Shown here: positions 17,201 to 25,591 of the stretch, piece after piece
Layout of the letters: every line of letters starts with the position of its first letter
Position numbering within the stretch: position 1 is the first letter of the stretch
NCBI GenBank assembly: GCA_035509315.1
Contig: DATJLS010000066.1
Location: forward strand, 34,845 to 98,844
DNA: 64,000 bases
From: JAKAWQ01 sp035509315
GTDB taxonomy: Bacteria; Pseudomonadota; Alphaproteobacteria; Acetobacterales; Acetobacteraceae
Direction of reading: 5' to 3'
Program-made: the position numbers and the translations under genes
Notes under the pieces: generated by a model
Told to the model about the DNA's origin: nothing
What the model saw: only the letters and a program-made list of their open reading frames with translations
The model's database searches: none

Positions 17201-18478
17201 GCGATTGAGCAGCACCGGATGCTCGCGGATCACTTCTTCGAGAATGTCCCAGACTTCCGGCCGCTCTTTCTCCACCATCCGCTTGGCCGCCTTGACCGTG
17301 GTGGCATGCCCATATTTCTCGAGCTTGGCATAGATGAATGGCTTGAAAAGCTCGAGCGCCATCTTCTTCGGCAGCCCGCATTGGTGCAACTTCAGCTCCG
17401 GGCCGACAACGATCACCGAACGGCCCGAATAATCGACGCGCTTGCCGAGCAGATTTTGCCGGAACCGGCCTTGCTTGCCCTTGAGCATGTCCGAGAGAGA
17501 CTTGAGGGGCCGCTTGTTCGCGCCTGTGATGGCCCGGCCGCGGCGGCCATTGTCGAACAGCGCATCGACGCTCTCCTGGAGCATCCGCTTTTCGTTGCGC
17601 ACGATGATGTCGGGCGCGCGCAGCTCGATCAGTCGCTTCAGCCGGTTGTTCCGGTTGATCACGCGCCGATAGAGATCATTGAGATCGGAAGTGGCGAAGC
17701 GCCCGCCATCGAGCGGCACCAGCGGACGCAGCTCGGGCGGGATCACCGGAACGACATCCATGATCATCCATTCCGGCCGCGTCCCGGAATCGGCAAACGC
17801 CTCGACCAGCTTGAGCCGCTTGACCAGCTTCTTCCGCCGCGCCTCGCTGGTCGTCTCCTTGAGTTCGGCGCGAAGCTTCGTCTTCTCGGTATCGAGATCG
17901 ATCCCGTTCAATATCTGCTTGATCGCTTCCGCACCGATCCCGACGCGGAACTCATCCTCGCCGAATTCGTCCTGCTTCGCCGCCAGCATGTCCTCGTTGA
18001 GGAGCTGATGCAGCTTGAGATCGGTGACCCCCGGCTCAAGCACCACATAGCTTTCGAAATAGAGAACCTTCTCGAGATCCTTGAGCGTGAGGTCCGCCAT
18101 CAGACCGATACGGCTCGGCAGCGACTTGAGGAACCAGATATGGGCGACCGGAGAGGCGAGCTCGATATGGCCCATCCGCTCGCGCCGCACCTTGGCAAGC
18201 GTGACCTCGACACCGCACTTCTCGCAGATGATGCCCCGGAATTTCATCCGCTTGTATTTGCCGCAGAGGCATTCATAGTCTTTGATCGGGCCGAAGATGC
18301 GGGCGCAAAAAAGCCCATCCCTTTCCGGCTTGAAGGTCCGGTAGTTGATGGTCTCCGGCTTCTTGATCTCGCCATATGACCAGCTGCGGATCTGCTCGGG
18401 TGCTGCGATCTGGATCTTGATCTGGTCAAACGTCAACGCTTGGCCGGTCTGACCCAGGATCTTCATCAGCTCGTTCAT
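14300..18478 (-). CDS. rpoC: RNA polymerase beta' subunit
   Basis: Beta' of 1392 aa, full length. The N-terminal zinc site reads CLCGKYKRMKFRGIICEKCG (residues 72-91), the active-site magnesium loop is NADFDGDQMAVH, and the trigger loop/bridge region GARGSPAQMRQLAGMRGLM is intact. A second zinc-binding set lies near CESKVGVCARCYGRD. It follows rpoB after 174 bases, a long spacer for this pair. A second in-frame ATG four codons in (MKILGQTG) is an alternative start. Confidence 0.98.
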   Translation of the reverse strand: MNELMKILGQTGQALTFDQIKIQIAAPEQIRSWSYGEIKKPETINYRTFKPERDGLFCARIFGPIKDYECLCGKYKRMKFRGIICEKCGVEVTLAKVRRERMGHIELASPVAHIWFLKSLPSRIGLMADLTLKDLEKVLYFESYVVLEPGVTDLKLHQLLNEDMLAAKQDEFGEDEFRVGIGAEAIKQILNGIDLDTEKTKLRAELKETTSEARRKKLVKRLKLVEAFADSGTRPEWMIMDVVPVIPPELRPLVPLDGGRFATSDLNDLYRRVINRNNRLKRLIELRAPDIIVRNEKRMLQESVDALFDNGRRGRAITGANKRPLKSLSDMLKGKQGRFRQNLLGKRVDYSGRSVIVVGPELKLHQCGLPKKMALELFKPFIYAKLEKYGHATTVKAAKRMVEKERPEVWDILEEVIREHPVLLNRAPTLHRLGIQAFEPVLIEGKAIQLHPLVCTAFNADFDGDQMAVHVPLSLEAQLEARVLMMSTNNILSPANGKPIIVPTQDMVLGLYHLSLERPEYQAVEDKDAPALATIGEIEHALSAKAIGLHDKIKARFDTVDATGKPVRQLVVTTPGRMMIGQILPRHPNVTFSLVNRELTKKNISDVIDVVYRHCGQKECVIFADRLMGLGFGQACKAGISFGKDDLIIPAEKDELIRRTQAEVKEFENQYQDGLITAGERYNKVVDAWSRCTDAVAAAMMAEISRQEAGKPINSVWMMSHSGARGSPAQMRQLAGMRGLMAKPSGEIIEQPIIANFKEGLSVLEYFNSTHGARKGLADTALKTANSGYLTRRLVDVAQDCIIVDDDCGTVRGLTVRAVLDGGEIVSSLYERILGRTAAEDVLDPSSGEVILPRDQLIQEEHSERIERLGVEAVRIRSVLTCESKVGVCARCYGRDLARGTPVNAGEAVGVIAAQSIGEPGTQLTMRTFHIGGAAQRGTEQSSVEASHDGRIAVKNRNVVMNSQGTPVVMSRNCELVLSDERGRERARFRVPYGARLLADEDQQVTRGQKLAEWDPFTLPIITERAGVVEYFDLIDGATLVERVDEVTGLTSKVVVDYKQVIKGADLRPRLQLKDEKGEVVKLANGADARYFLAPDSILSVENGARVNAGDVLARIPREGSKTRDITGGLPRVAELFEARRPKDHAIIAEIDGQVEFGKDYKAKRRIIVKNDETGEESEYLIPKGKHVSVQEGDFVRRGDPLVDGPRVPHDILKVLGVEALSDYLVNEIQDVYRLQGVKINDKHIEVIVRQMLQKVEILDPGDTTFLTGEQVDRLELEAENAKREATGERPASSMPVLQGITKASLQTHSFISAASFQETTRVLTEAATAGKVDALSGLKENVIVGRLIPAGTGSVMNRLRSIASGRDQQSLPSETPALAGQSAGQSEMAAE

Positions 18479-18652
18479 GCGTCACTCACTCCTGTCCGGC
18501 CCGCCGCTGCGGCCGTCATCGTACTCTGCCCCTGACCCCGTCTTTCCTTCGGCGATCTCTCCCCTCGCCCGCCCTTCCCTCATCTCGGCCGCCCTCCGGT
18601 CCTCGCGAGAGCGGTGGACGATCTCCGGCGAGAGAACGGCACAGGCGCAGGA

Positions 18653-21600
18653 TCAGGCTGCCTTGTTGTCGAGATCAACATTGAGCCCGAGCGACTTCAG
18701 CTCCTTCACCAGCACGTTGAAGCTCTCCGGGATCCCAGCCTCGAAATTGTCCTGCTCCCGGACAATCGCTTCATAGACCTTGGTACGACCGGAGACGTCG
18801 TCGGACTTCACTGTCAGCATCTCCTGCAAAGTGTATGCCGCTCCGTACGCCTCGAGCGCCCAGACTTCCATCTCGCCGAAACGCTGGCCGCCGAACTGCG
18901 CCTTGCCGCCGAGCGGCTGCTGCGTGACCAGGCTGTACGGGCCGATCGAGCGGGCGTGGATCTTGTCATCCACAAGATGGTGCAGCTTGAGCATATAGAT
19001 ATAGCCGACCGTTACCTTCCTTTCGAAGGGCTCTCCGGTCCGGCCATCGACGAGAGTGACCTGCCCCGACGTATCGAGTCCCGCTTTCGCCAGCATATTC
19101 TCGATATCGGAAGGACGCGCGCCGTCGAAGACCGGCGTGGCAATCGGCACGCCCTTCTTGAGATTATCGCAGAGCTCGAGCAGCTCCTCCTCGGGCAGAT
19201 CCACGATCGCCTCGTCGAATTGCCGGCCGCCATAGATTTCCTTGAGCCGGTCCAGCACTTCCCTACGCGCGGTGCCGAGCCGGCGATATTCCTCGACCAG
19301 CTCGCCGACCTGGCGCCCGAGTGTCGCACAGGCCCAGCCGAGATGGGTTTCAAGGATCTGGCCGACATTCATCCGGCTCGGCACGCCGAGCGGGTTGAGG
19401 ACGAGATCGATCGGCGTCCCATCCTCGAGGAACGGCATGTCCTCGATCGGCACCACCCGCGAGACGACGCCTTTGTTCCCATGCCTGCCAGCCATCTTGT
19501 CGCCCGGCTGCAGCTTGCGCTTCACCGCAACGAACACCTTGACCATCTTCATGACGCCGGGCGGCAGCTCGTCGCCACGCTGGAGTTTCTCGACCTTCGA
19601 GTCGTAGCGCGCCTGCAGCCGGCCCACGGCGGCATCGAACTCGTGCTTCAGAACCTCGATCTCCGCCATCACGGCGTCATCCTGCACGGCGATGTTGCGC
19701 CAGCTGCCACGGGAATGCTCGGCCAGCACCTCCTCGGAGATCACCGTCCCGGCCTTGATCCCCTTGAACCCGCCGGCCGCCTTTCGACCGAGAAGCTTCT
19801 CGCGCAGACGGTTCAGGAAGCTCCGCTCCTGGATTGCCCGCTCATCGTCGCGGTCCTTGGTGAGCCGCTCGATCTCCGCGCGCTCGATCGCCATCGCGCG
19901 CTCGTCCTTTTCGACGCCGCGGCGGCTGAACACGCGCACATCGACGATCGTCCCGGTCACCCCGGGCGGCAGCTTGAGCGAGGTGTCGCGCACATCGGAG
20001 GCTTTTTCGCCGAAGATCGCGCGCAGCAGCTTTTCCTCCGGCGTCATCGGGCTTTCGCCCTTGGGCGTGACCTTGCCGACCAGAATGTCGCCCGGATTCA
20101 CTTCGGCGCCGATATAAACGATGCCGGCCTCGTCGAGATTCTTGAGCGCCTCCTCGCCGACATTCGGAATATCACGCGTGATCTCTTCCTGGCCGAGCTT
20201 GGTGTCCCGCGCCATCACTTCGAATTCCTCGATATGGATCGAAGTGAACACGTCGTCGCGCGCGATCCGCTCGCTGATCAGGATCGAATCCTCGAAATTG
20301 TAGCCGTTCCACGGCATGAATGCGCAGAGCACGTTGCGCCCGAGGGCCAGCTCTCCGAGCTCGGTCGAGGGCCCATCGGCGATGATATCGCCCTCCAGGA
20401 CCCGATCGCCCACCTTCACCAGCGGGCGCTGGTTGATGCAGGTCGATTGGTTGGAGCGCATGAACTTGCGAAGCCGGTAGATATCGACACCGCGCGTCGT
20501 GCCGTCTTCGGCGGTCGCACGGACGACGATCCGCGCGCCGTCGATCTGATCGACGATGCCGGGACGGCGGGCGACGATCGTGGCGCCGGAATCCCGCGCC
20601 ACCGCCGCTTCCATGCCGGTGCCCACGAGAGGCGCGTCGGCCCGGATCAGCGGCACCGCCTGACGCTGCATGTTCGAACCCATCAGCGCCCGGTTGGCGT
20701 CGTCATTCTCAAGGAAAGGAATCAGCGCAGCAGCCACCGAAACGAGCTGCTTCGGCGAAACGTCGATCGCCGTCACCTCCTGGGGCAGGACCAGGCGGAA
20801 ATCGCCGTTCCGGCGCACCGAGACGAGCTCCTCGGTGAAGCGACCCTCCTCGTCGAGGGCGGCATCGGCCTGCGCGACGACGAGCTTCTCTTCGTCCATC
20901 GCCGAGAGATATTTCCACCCCTCCTGCACCTGGCCGTCCTTGACCAGCCGGTACGGCGTCTCGATGAAGCCGTATTTGTTGACGGTCGCGTAGGTGGCGA
21001 GCGAATTGATCAGCCCGATATTCGGCCCTTCGGGGGTTTCGATCGGGCAGATGCGCCCGTAATGCGTCGGGTGCACGTCGCGGACCTCGAAGCCCGCGCG
21101 CTCGCGCGTGAGGCCGCCCGGGCCAAGCGCCGAAAGCCGCCGCTTGTGCGTGACCTCGGAGAGCGGATTCGTCTGATCCATGAACTGCGAGAGCTGCGAG
21201 GAGCCGAAGAACTCGCGCACCGCCGCCGCCGCGGGCTTGGCATTGATCAGGTCGTGCGGCATCACGGTATCGATATCGACGCTGCCCATGCGCTCGCGAA
21301 TCGCCCGCTCCATGCGCAGAAGCCCGATGCGATACTGGTTCTCCATCAGCTCGCCGACCGAGCGCACCCGGCGATTGCCGAGATTGTCGATATCGTCGAT
21401 GCTTCCGCGCCCATCCTTGAGGTTGCAGAGCGTCTTGACCGTGCGAAGAATGTCGATCTTGCGCAGAACGCGAACCGAATCATCGGTCTCGAGCTCGAGA
21501 CGCTTGTTCATCTTCACCCGCCCGACCGCGGAAAGATCGTAGCGGTCAGGATCGAAGAAGAGGCCGCGGAACAAGGCTTCGGCCGTTTCCGGCGTGGGCG

Positions 21601-22825
21601 GTTCGCCCGGGCGCATCAGCCGGTAGATGTCGATCAGCGCGTCCTCGCGGTTCGTGTTCTTGTCGATGGCGAGGGTGTTGCGGATCCACGGCCCGTTGGA
21701 CTGGTCGATCGCAAGCGTCGGCAGACGGTCGAGCCCCGCCGCCTCGAGAGAGGCGAGCTTGGGTTCGGTCAGCTCCTCGCCGGCCTCCGCATAAATTTCG
21801 CCCGTCTCGAGATTGACCAGATCCACGGCCACGAACCGACCCAGGATATCGGCGCGGCCGACAAGCACCTCCTTGGTCTTCTCGGCAATCCGGCGCGCCG
21901 TTCGCTGGGTGAGCTTGGTCTCAGGATCGGCAACGACCTCGCCGCTTTCCGCGTCGATCAACGGCTCAAGCAGCTTCACGCCGCGGAACGCCTCGGGATC
22001 GAAAGGGCGCGCCCAGCCTTTGGAGAGGCGCGTGAACGCGACCTGGCCGTAAAATTCGTTGAGGATCTCCTCGGCATCCATGCCGCGGACCTCGGCGAGA
22101 TCGAGCGTCTCGCCCTTGCTCGCACGCTGCACCCGGAACTTCGCGGTCTCCACGCTGTCGAGAGCATAGAGCAGCGTCGTCACCGGCAGCTTGCGCTTGC
22201 GGTCGATCCGAACATAGAGGAGGTCCTTGGCGTCGAACTCGAAATCGAGCCAGGAGCCGCGATAGGGGATCACGCGCGCCGCGAACAAATACTTGCCGGA
22301 CGCGTGGGTCTTGCCCTTGTCGTGATCGAAGAAGACGCCCGGGCTGCGGTGCATCTGGCTGACGATGACGCGCTCGGTGCCATTGATGATGAAGGTGCCA
22401 TTGTCCGTCATCAGCGGCATGTCGCCCATGTAAACGGGCTGTTCCTTGATGTCGCGGATCGAGCGCGCGCCGGTATCCTCGTCAACGTCCCAGACGATCA
22501 GGCGAAGGATCACCTTGAGCGGCGCGGCATAGGTCATGCCCCGCTGGATGCACTCCTCGACATCGTATTTCGGCTCTTCGAGCTCGTAATAAACGAACTC
22601 GAGCCGCCCGCGCCCGGCAAAGTCGTCGATCGGGAAAACGGACTTGAACACCTCCTGCAGGCCGGCATGCAGGCGGGAATCCGGCGCCACGTGCATTTGC
22701 AGGAACGCCTCGTAGGAGGCACGCTGCACGTCGATCAGGTTCGGCATCGGCGCAACCTCGGGAATACGCCCGAAGCCGCGGCGGATACGCTTCTTGCCTG
22801 TGAACGATTGAAGGACCGCGCTCAT
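18653..22825 (-). CDS. rpoB: RNA polymerase beta subunit
   Basis: Beta of 1390 aa. The start is set at MSAVLQSFTGKKRIRRGFGR, the family N-terminus, with AGGG-type sequence upstream; the frame is open 27 codons more. The rifampicin region SSQLSQFMDQTNPLSEVTHK followed by RRLSALGPGGL carries wild-type residues at the classic positions (E. coli 513, 516, 526 and 531), so rifampicin sensitivity is predicted. The catalytic GDKMAGRHGNKGVVS motif is intact. Confidence 0.98.
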   Translation of the reverse strand: MSAVLQSFTGKKRIRRGFGRIPEVAPMPNLIDVQRASYEAFLQMHVAPDSRLHAGLQEVFKSVFPIDDFAGRGRLEFVYYELEEPKYDVEECIQRGMTYAAPLKVILRLIVWDVDEDTGARSIRDIKEQPVYMGDMPLMTDNGTFIINGTERVIVSQMHRSPGVFFDHDKGKTHASGKYLFAARVIPYRGSWLDFEFDAKDLLYVRIDRKRKLPVTTLLYALDSVETAKFRVQRASKGETLDLAEVRGMDAEEILNEFYGQVAFTRLSKGWARPFDPEAFRGVKLLEPLIDAESGEVVADPETKLTQRTARRIAEKTKEVLVGRADILGRFVAVDLVNLETGEIYAEAGEELTEPKLASLEAAGLDRLPTLAIDQSNGPWIRNTLAIDKNTNREDALIDIYRLMRPGEPPTPETAEALFRGLFFDPDRYDLSAVGRVKMNKRLELETDDSVRVLRKIDILRTVKTLCNLKDGRGSIDDIDNLGNRRVRSVGELMENQYRIGLLRMERAIRERMGSVDIDTVMPHDLINAKPAAAAVREFFGSSQLSQFMDQTNPLSEVTHKRRLSALGPGGLTRERAGFEVRDVHPTHYGRICPIETPEGPNIGLINSLATYATVNKYGFIETPYRLVKDGQVQEGWKYLSAMDEEKLVVAQADAALDEEGRFTEELVSVRRNGDFRLVLPQEVTAIDVSPKQLVSVAAALIPFLENDDANRALMGSNMQRQAVPLIRADAPLVGTGMEAAVARDSGATIVARRPGIVDQIDGARIVVRATAEDGTTRGVDIYRLRKFMRSNQSTCINQRPLVKVGDRVLEGDIIADGPSTELGELALGRNVLCAFMPWNGYNFEDSILISERIARDDVFTSIHIEEFEVMARDTKLGQEEITRDIPNVGEEALKNLDEAGIVYIGAEVNPGDILVGKVTPKGESPMTPEEKLLRAIFGEKASDVRDTSLKLPPGVTGTIVDVRVFSRRGVEKDERAMAIERAEIERLTKDRDDERAIQERSFLNRLREKLLGRKAAGGFKGIKAGTVISEEVLAEHSRGSWRNIAVQDDAVMAEIEVLKHEFDAAVGRLQARYDSKVEKLQRGDELPPGVMKMVKVFVAVKRKLQPGDKMAGRHGNKGVVSRVVPIEDMPFLEDGTPIDLVLNPLGVPSRMNVGQILETHLGWACATLGRQVGELVEEYRRLGTARREVLDRLKEIYGGRQFDEAIVDLPEEELLELCDNLKKGVPIATPVFDGARPSDIENMLAKAGLDTSGQVTLVDGRTGEPFERKVTVGYIYMLKLHHLVDDKIHARSIGPYSLVTQQPLGGKAQFGGQRFGEMEVWALEAYGAAYTLQEMLTVKSDDVSGRTKVYEAIVREQDNFEAGIPESFNVLVKELKSLGLNVDLDNKAA

Positions 22826-22908
22826 ACCCTGCCCTGCTGCCCTGAAAAATCCATGCGCCCGGTAACCGGGTCGCGCCACGACACGACGCCGCACGCAAAC
22901 GGCCAACG

Positions 22909-22935
22909 GGGCGGGAATCTAACCGATTCCCGCCC
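22909..22935 (-). promoter_or_regulatory. intercistronic hairpin between rplL and rpoB
   Basis: An 11-bp perfect stem, GGGCGGGAATC / GATTCCCGCCC, with a 5-base loop lies in the 159-base rplL-rpoB spacer and has no U-tract. In E. coli this spacer holds an attenuator and an RNase III site; by position this hairpin is a candidate for the same role. The structure is seen directly, the role is inferred. Confidence 0.5.
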
Positions 22936-22984
22936 GGTCATTCCGAAGCGCCGCTGAGGCGCCCCGGCAGTCCGGATCGGAGAG

Positions 22985-23368
22985 CTACTTGATCTCGACA
23001 GCGGCGCCCTGCTCTTCCAGCACCTTCCTGATCTTCTCCGCCTCTTCCTTGTTCACCCCTTCCTTCACGGTCTTCGGGGCGCCCTCCACCAGATCCTTGG
23101 CCTCCTTGAGGCCAAGCCCCGTGATCGTGCGGATCTCCTTGATCACGTTGATCTTCTTGTCCCCGATCTTGCTCAGGATGACGGTGAACTCGGTCTGTTC
23201 CTCCGCCACCGGGGCTGCTGCTGCGGGGGCGGCCCCGCCCACGGCCGCAACCGCGACCGGCGCGGCGGCCGAGACACCCCACTTCTCTTCCAACAGCTTC
23301 GTGAGCTCCGCAGCCTCCAATACTGTGAGGCCGGAGAGCTCGTCAGCCAGCTTCGCCAAGTCTGCCAT
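22985..23368 (-). CDS. rplL: 50S ribosomal protein L7/L12
   Basis: L7/L12 of 127 aa. It has an N-terminal dimerisation domain (LAKLADELSGLTVLEAAELTK), an Ala/Pro-rich hinge around residues 36-58, and the C-terminal factor-binding domain with KTVKEGVNKEEAEKI. It forms the stalk that recruits EF-Tu, EF-G and IF2. It lies 33 bases after rplJ. Confidence 0.97.
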   Translation of the reverse strand: MADLAKLADELSGLTVLEAAELTKLLEEKWGVSAAAPVAVAAVGGAAPAAAAPVAEEQTEFTVILSKIGDKKINVIKEIRTITGLGLKEAKDLVEGAPKTVKEGVNKEEAEKIRKVLEEQGAAVEIK

Positions 23369-23401
23369 GTTTGCGTGTCCCGTTAAATTAAGCGTTGAGT
23401 G

Positions 23402-23926
23402 CTAGGTTGCAAGGGCTTCTTCGCTTCGGGCATAGGCGCCGAAGACGCGGGCTAGGCCGCCGGCCGGGGCGGAGAGCACGGAAGCGAGGCGCTGGGCCGG
23501 CATCCGGAGCAGGCCGGCAAGCTGGGCGCGAAGCACATCGAGCGACGGCAGCTCCGCCAAGGCCTCCACGGCCTTGGCATCGAGCGGCTGCAGGCCGAGG
23601 GCGCCGCCGACCACGACGAAACGGTCGTTGGTCTTGGCGAAACCAACGGCCGCCTTGGCCACGGCCACCGGATCGGGGGACCAGGCGAGGGCCGTAGGTC
23701 CCCTGAGAAGGGGTTCGATGGCCGTGAAACGCGTGCCGGCAAGGGCGCGCCGGGCCAGACGATTCTTCGCCACACGGTAAGTGGCGCCGGCGGAGCGCAT
23801 GCGGCGGCGAAGATCGGAAGCTTCGGCCACCGTCAGGCCATTGTTGCGGGTGACGACCACCATCTCGGTGGCCGCGAGGATCGCCGCAAGCGATTCGACG
23901 AAGGCTTGCTTCTCAACCCGATTCAT
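23402..23926 (-). CDS. rplJ: 50S ribosomal protein L10
   Basis: L10 of 174 aa, the stalk base that binds 23S rRNA and the L7/L12 dimers. MNRVEKQAFVESLAAILAATEMVVVTRNNGLTVAE opens the protein, with RVAKNRLARRAL following. In many bacteria L10 represses its own mRNA; only 61 bases separate it from rplA, with a short CACCC/GGGTG stem, so a leader switch is possible but not shown. Confidence 0.96.
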   Translation of the reverse strand: MNRVEKQAFVESLAAILAATEMVVVTRNNGLTVAEASDLRRRMRSAGATYRVAKNRLARRALAGTRFTAIEPLLRGPTALAWSPDPVAVAKAAVGFAKTNDRFVVVGGALGLQPLDAKAVEALAELPSLDVLRAQLAGLLRMPAQRLASVLSAPAGGLARVFGAYARSEEALAT

Positions 23927-23987
23927 CGACGGACTCCGAAATGGGCAGTTTGGGCACCCAAACGGGGTGTCCGGGGCTCAATTTGTT

Positions 23988-24683
23988 TCATGATGTGAGA
24001 CTCGGCAGATCGAGATGCACGCCAGGTCCCATGGTGGAAGACAAAGCCGCCTTCCTGAGATAGGTGCCTTTCGCCCCAGTCGGCTTAGCCCTTTGAATTG
24101 CCTCAACAAAAGCACGGACATTCTCGGCGAGCCGTTCCTCGGGGAAGCTTGCCTTGCCGACGCCGGCATGCACGATTCCGGCCTTTTCGGCACGGAATTC
24201 GACCTGCCCGCCCTTCGCCGCGGTCACCGCGGCGCGGACATCCATGGTGACGGTGCCGAGCCTGGGATTGGGCATCAGGCCGCGCGGGCCGAGGATCTTG
24301 CCGAGCCGCCCGACCAGGGCCATCAGGTCCGGGGTGGCGATGCAGCGGTCGAAATTGATCTCACCCGCCTGGATCTTCTCGGCGAGATCCTCGGCGCCGA
24401 CGACATCGGCGCCGGCGGCGAGCGCCTCCTCCGCCTTGGGGCCGCGGGCGAAGACCGCGACGCGGACGGTGCGGCCGGTGCCGTGGGGCAGGCTTACCAT
24501 GCCGCGGACCATCTGGTCGGCATGGCGGGGATCGATGCCGAGATTCATGGCGAGCTCGACCGTCTCGTCGAACTTGGCCCTGGCGTTCGCCTTGACGAGG
24601 CGGATCGCCTCATCGAGCGGATAGAGGCGACCGGATTCGAGCCTCTCCTGGGCGGCGCGGAGCCGCTTGCCGTGATGCGGCAT
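23988..24683 (-). CDS. rplA: 50S ribosomal protein L1
   Basis: L1 of 231 aa, forming the mobile L1 stalk that helps release E-site tRNA. Motifs include KFDETVELAMNLGIDPRHADQMVRG, GRLGKILGPRGLMPNPRLGTV and IQRAKPTGAKGTYLR. It is 1 base after rplK, the usual rplKA pair. Confidence 0.97.
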   Translation of the reverse strand: MPHHGKRLRAAQERLESGRLYPLDEAIRLVKANARAKFDETVELAMNLGIDPRHADQMVRGMVSLPHGTGRTVRVAVFARGPKAEEALAAGADVVGAEDLAEKIQAGEINFDRCIATPDLMALVGRLGKILGPRGLMPNPRLGTVTMDVRAAVTAAKGGQVEFRAEKAGIVHAGVGKASFPEERLAENVRAFVEAIQRAKPTGAKGTYLRKAALSSTMGPGVHLDLPSLTS

Positions 24684-24684
24684 C

Positions 24685-25119
24685 TCAGCCCTCCACCACC
24701 GTGAGGCCCATCGAGCGGGCAGAGCCGGCGAGCATGCGCACGGCCGCCTCGATATCGGTCGTGTTCATATCCTGGATCTTCTGGGCGGCGATCTCGCGCA
24801 GCTGGCTCATCGTCACCGTGCCGATGGGAGCGGCCTTGCCGGCGGCGGGCGTGCCCTTCTCGATCTTCGCCGCCTTGAAGAGGAAATAGGAGTTGGGCGG
24901 GGTCTTCATGATGAAGGTGAAGGTCCGGTCGGCGAAGGCCGTGATCACCACGGGCACCGGCATGCCGGGCTCCATGTTCTGGGTCGCGGCGTTGAATTCC
25001 TTGCAGAAGGCCATGATGTTGAGGCCGCGCTGGCCGAGCGCGGGGCCGACGGGCGGCGAGGGGTTCGCCTTGCCGGCCGGAATCTGCAGCTTGATGTAGC
25101 CCGCGATCTTCTTCGCCAT
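24685..25119 (-). CDS. rplK: 50S ribosomal protein L11
   Basis: L11 of 144 aa, in the GTPase-associated centre and required for the stringent response and RF1 action. MAKKIAGYIKLQIPAGKANP and the C-terminal KIQDMNTTDIEAAVRMLAGSARSMGL are diagnostic. It is the first gene of the L11 operon here. nusG and secE, normally just upstream, are absent, and the upstream genes run in the opposite direction. Confidence 0.97.
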   Translation of the reverse strand: MAKKIAGYIKLQIPAGKANPSPPVGPALGQRGLNIMAFCKEFNAATQNMEPGMPVPVVITAFADRTFTFIMKTPPNSYFLFKAAKIEKGTPAAGKAAPIGTVTMSQLREIAAQKIQDMNTTDIEAAVRMLAGSARSMGLTVVEG

Positions 25120-25591
25120 CCCTGGTTCCCTTCACGCTGCGCGGACACCGGCCCGCGAGCGGCGCATGCCAAGGACCGCGGTGCATGCGACCGGATTGCC
25201 CCACCGAATTGCCCGGGGCCGTCCGATCTCCCGCGTTCCGATAAGGGGCGGGGCCTTAGCCGATGCGTGGCGGAGAGTCCAGTCCTATTCGGCCGAGAGG
25301 CGCCAGGATGCCCCGGTTGATGCCCCGGTCGATACCCAGGTCGATGCCCAGGTTGTAGGCGGAGGAGGCAGGCCTGCCCAGCATCGCGGCAGCTTCGCGG
25401 AGCCCGACGGGCCGACGGAATGATCGGGCGAGAGAAAAATTTCGCGGCCGCCATGGAAAACCGATTCGAAACCGGCCCGGTGGTATTCCGCTTGCATTAT
25501 AGTCCCCGGCCGGCGGCCCGCTGCAAAGGCGCAAGCCTCTGCAGGGGTGATGAACGCCGCGCTTTTCGCACAAGAGAAAAGGGAGATCGCG
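25120..25591. other. divergent intergenic region upstream of rplK
   Basis: A 472-bp region between the leftward rplK operon and the rightward ABC operon. It must contain the rplK promoter and probably the transporter promoter, but no confident -35/-10 pair could be picked out in this GC-rich DNA. It contains a 12-bp tandem repeat at 25307-25354. No tRNA, nusG or secE sequence is recognisable. Confidence 0.5.
25307..25354. repeat. four tandem 12-bp units (GATGCCCCGGTT-like)
   Basis: Four head-to-tail 12-bp units at 25307, 25319, 25331 and 25343 read GATGCCCCGGTT, GATGCCCCGGTC, GATACCCAGGTC and GATGCCCAGGTT. The array lies in the region between rplK and the ABC transporter binding protein. On the minus strand it would encode a repeated Gly-Ile-Asp/Asn tetrapeptide, but no gene is supported there. 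Confidence 0.85.

Noticed and set aside
13547..18379. 1610-codon open frame on the plus strand opposite rpoC
   Set aside because: It is a mirror of rpoC codon bias: high GC and rare stop trinucleotides on the antisense strand. The translation has Arg/His/Leu-rich low-complexity character and no domain.
18614..22957. 1447-codon open frame on the plus strand opposite rpoB
   Set aside because: Same antisense artefact as for rpoC; rpoB itself is unmistakable in the other strand.
23927..23987. possible L10 autoregulatory leader
   Set aside because: Only a 5-bp CACCC/GGGTG stem was seen in 61 bases; not enough to call a regulatory RNA.
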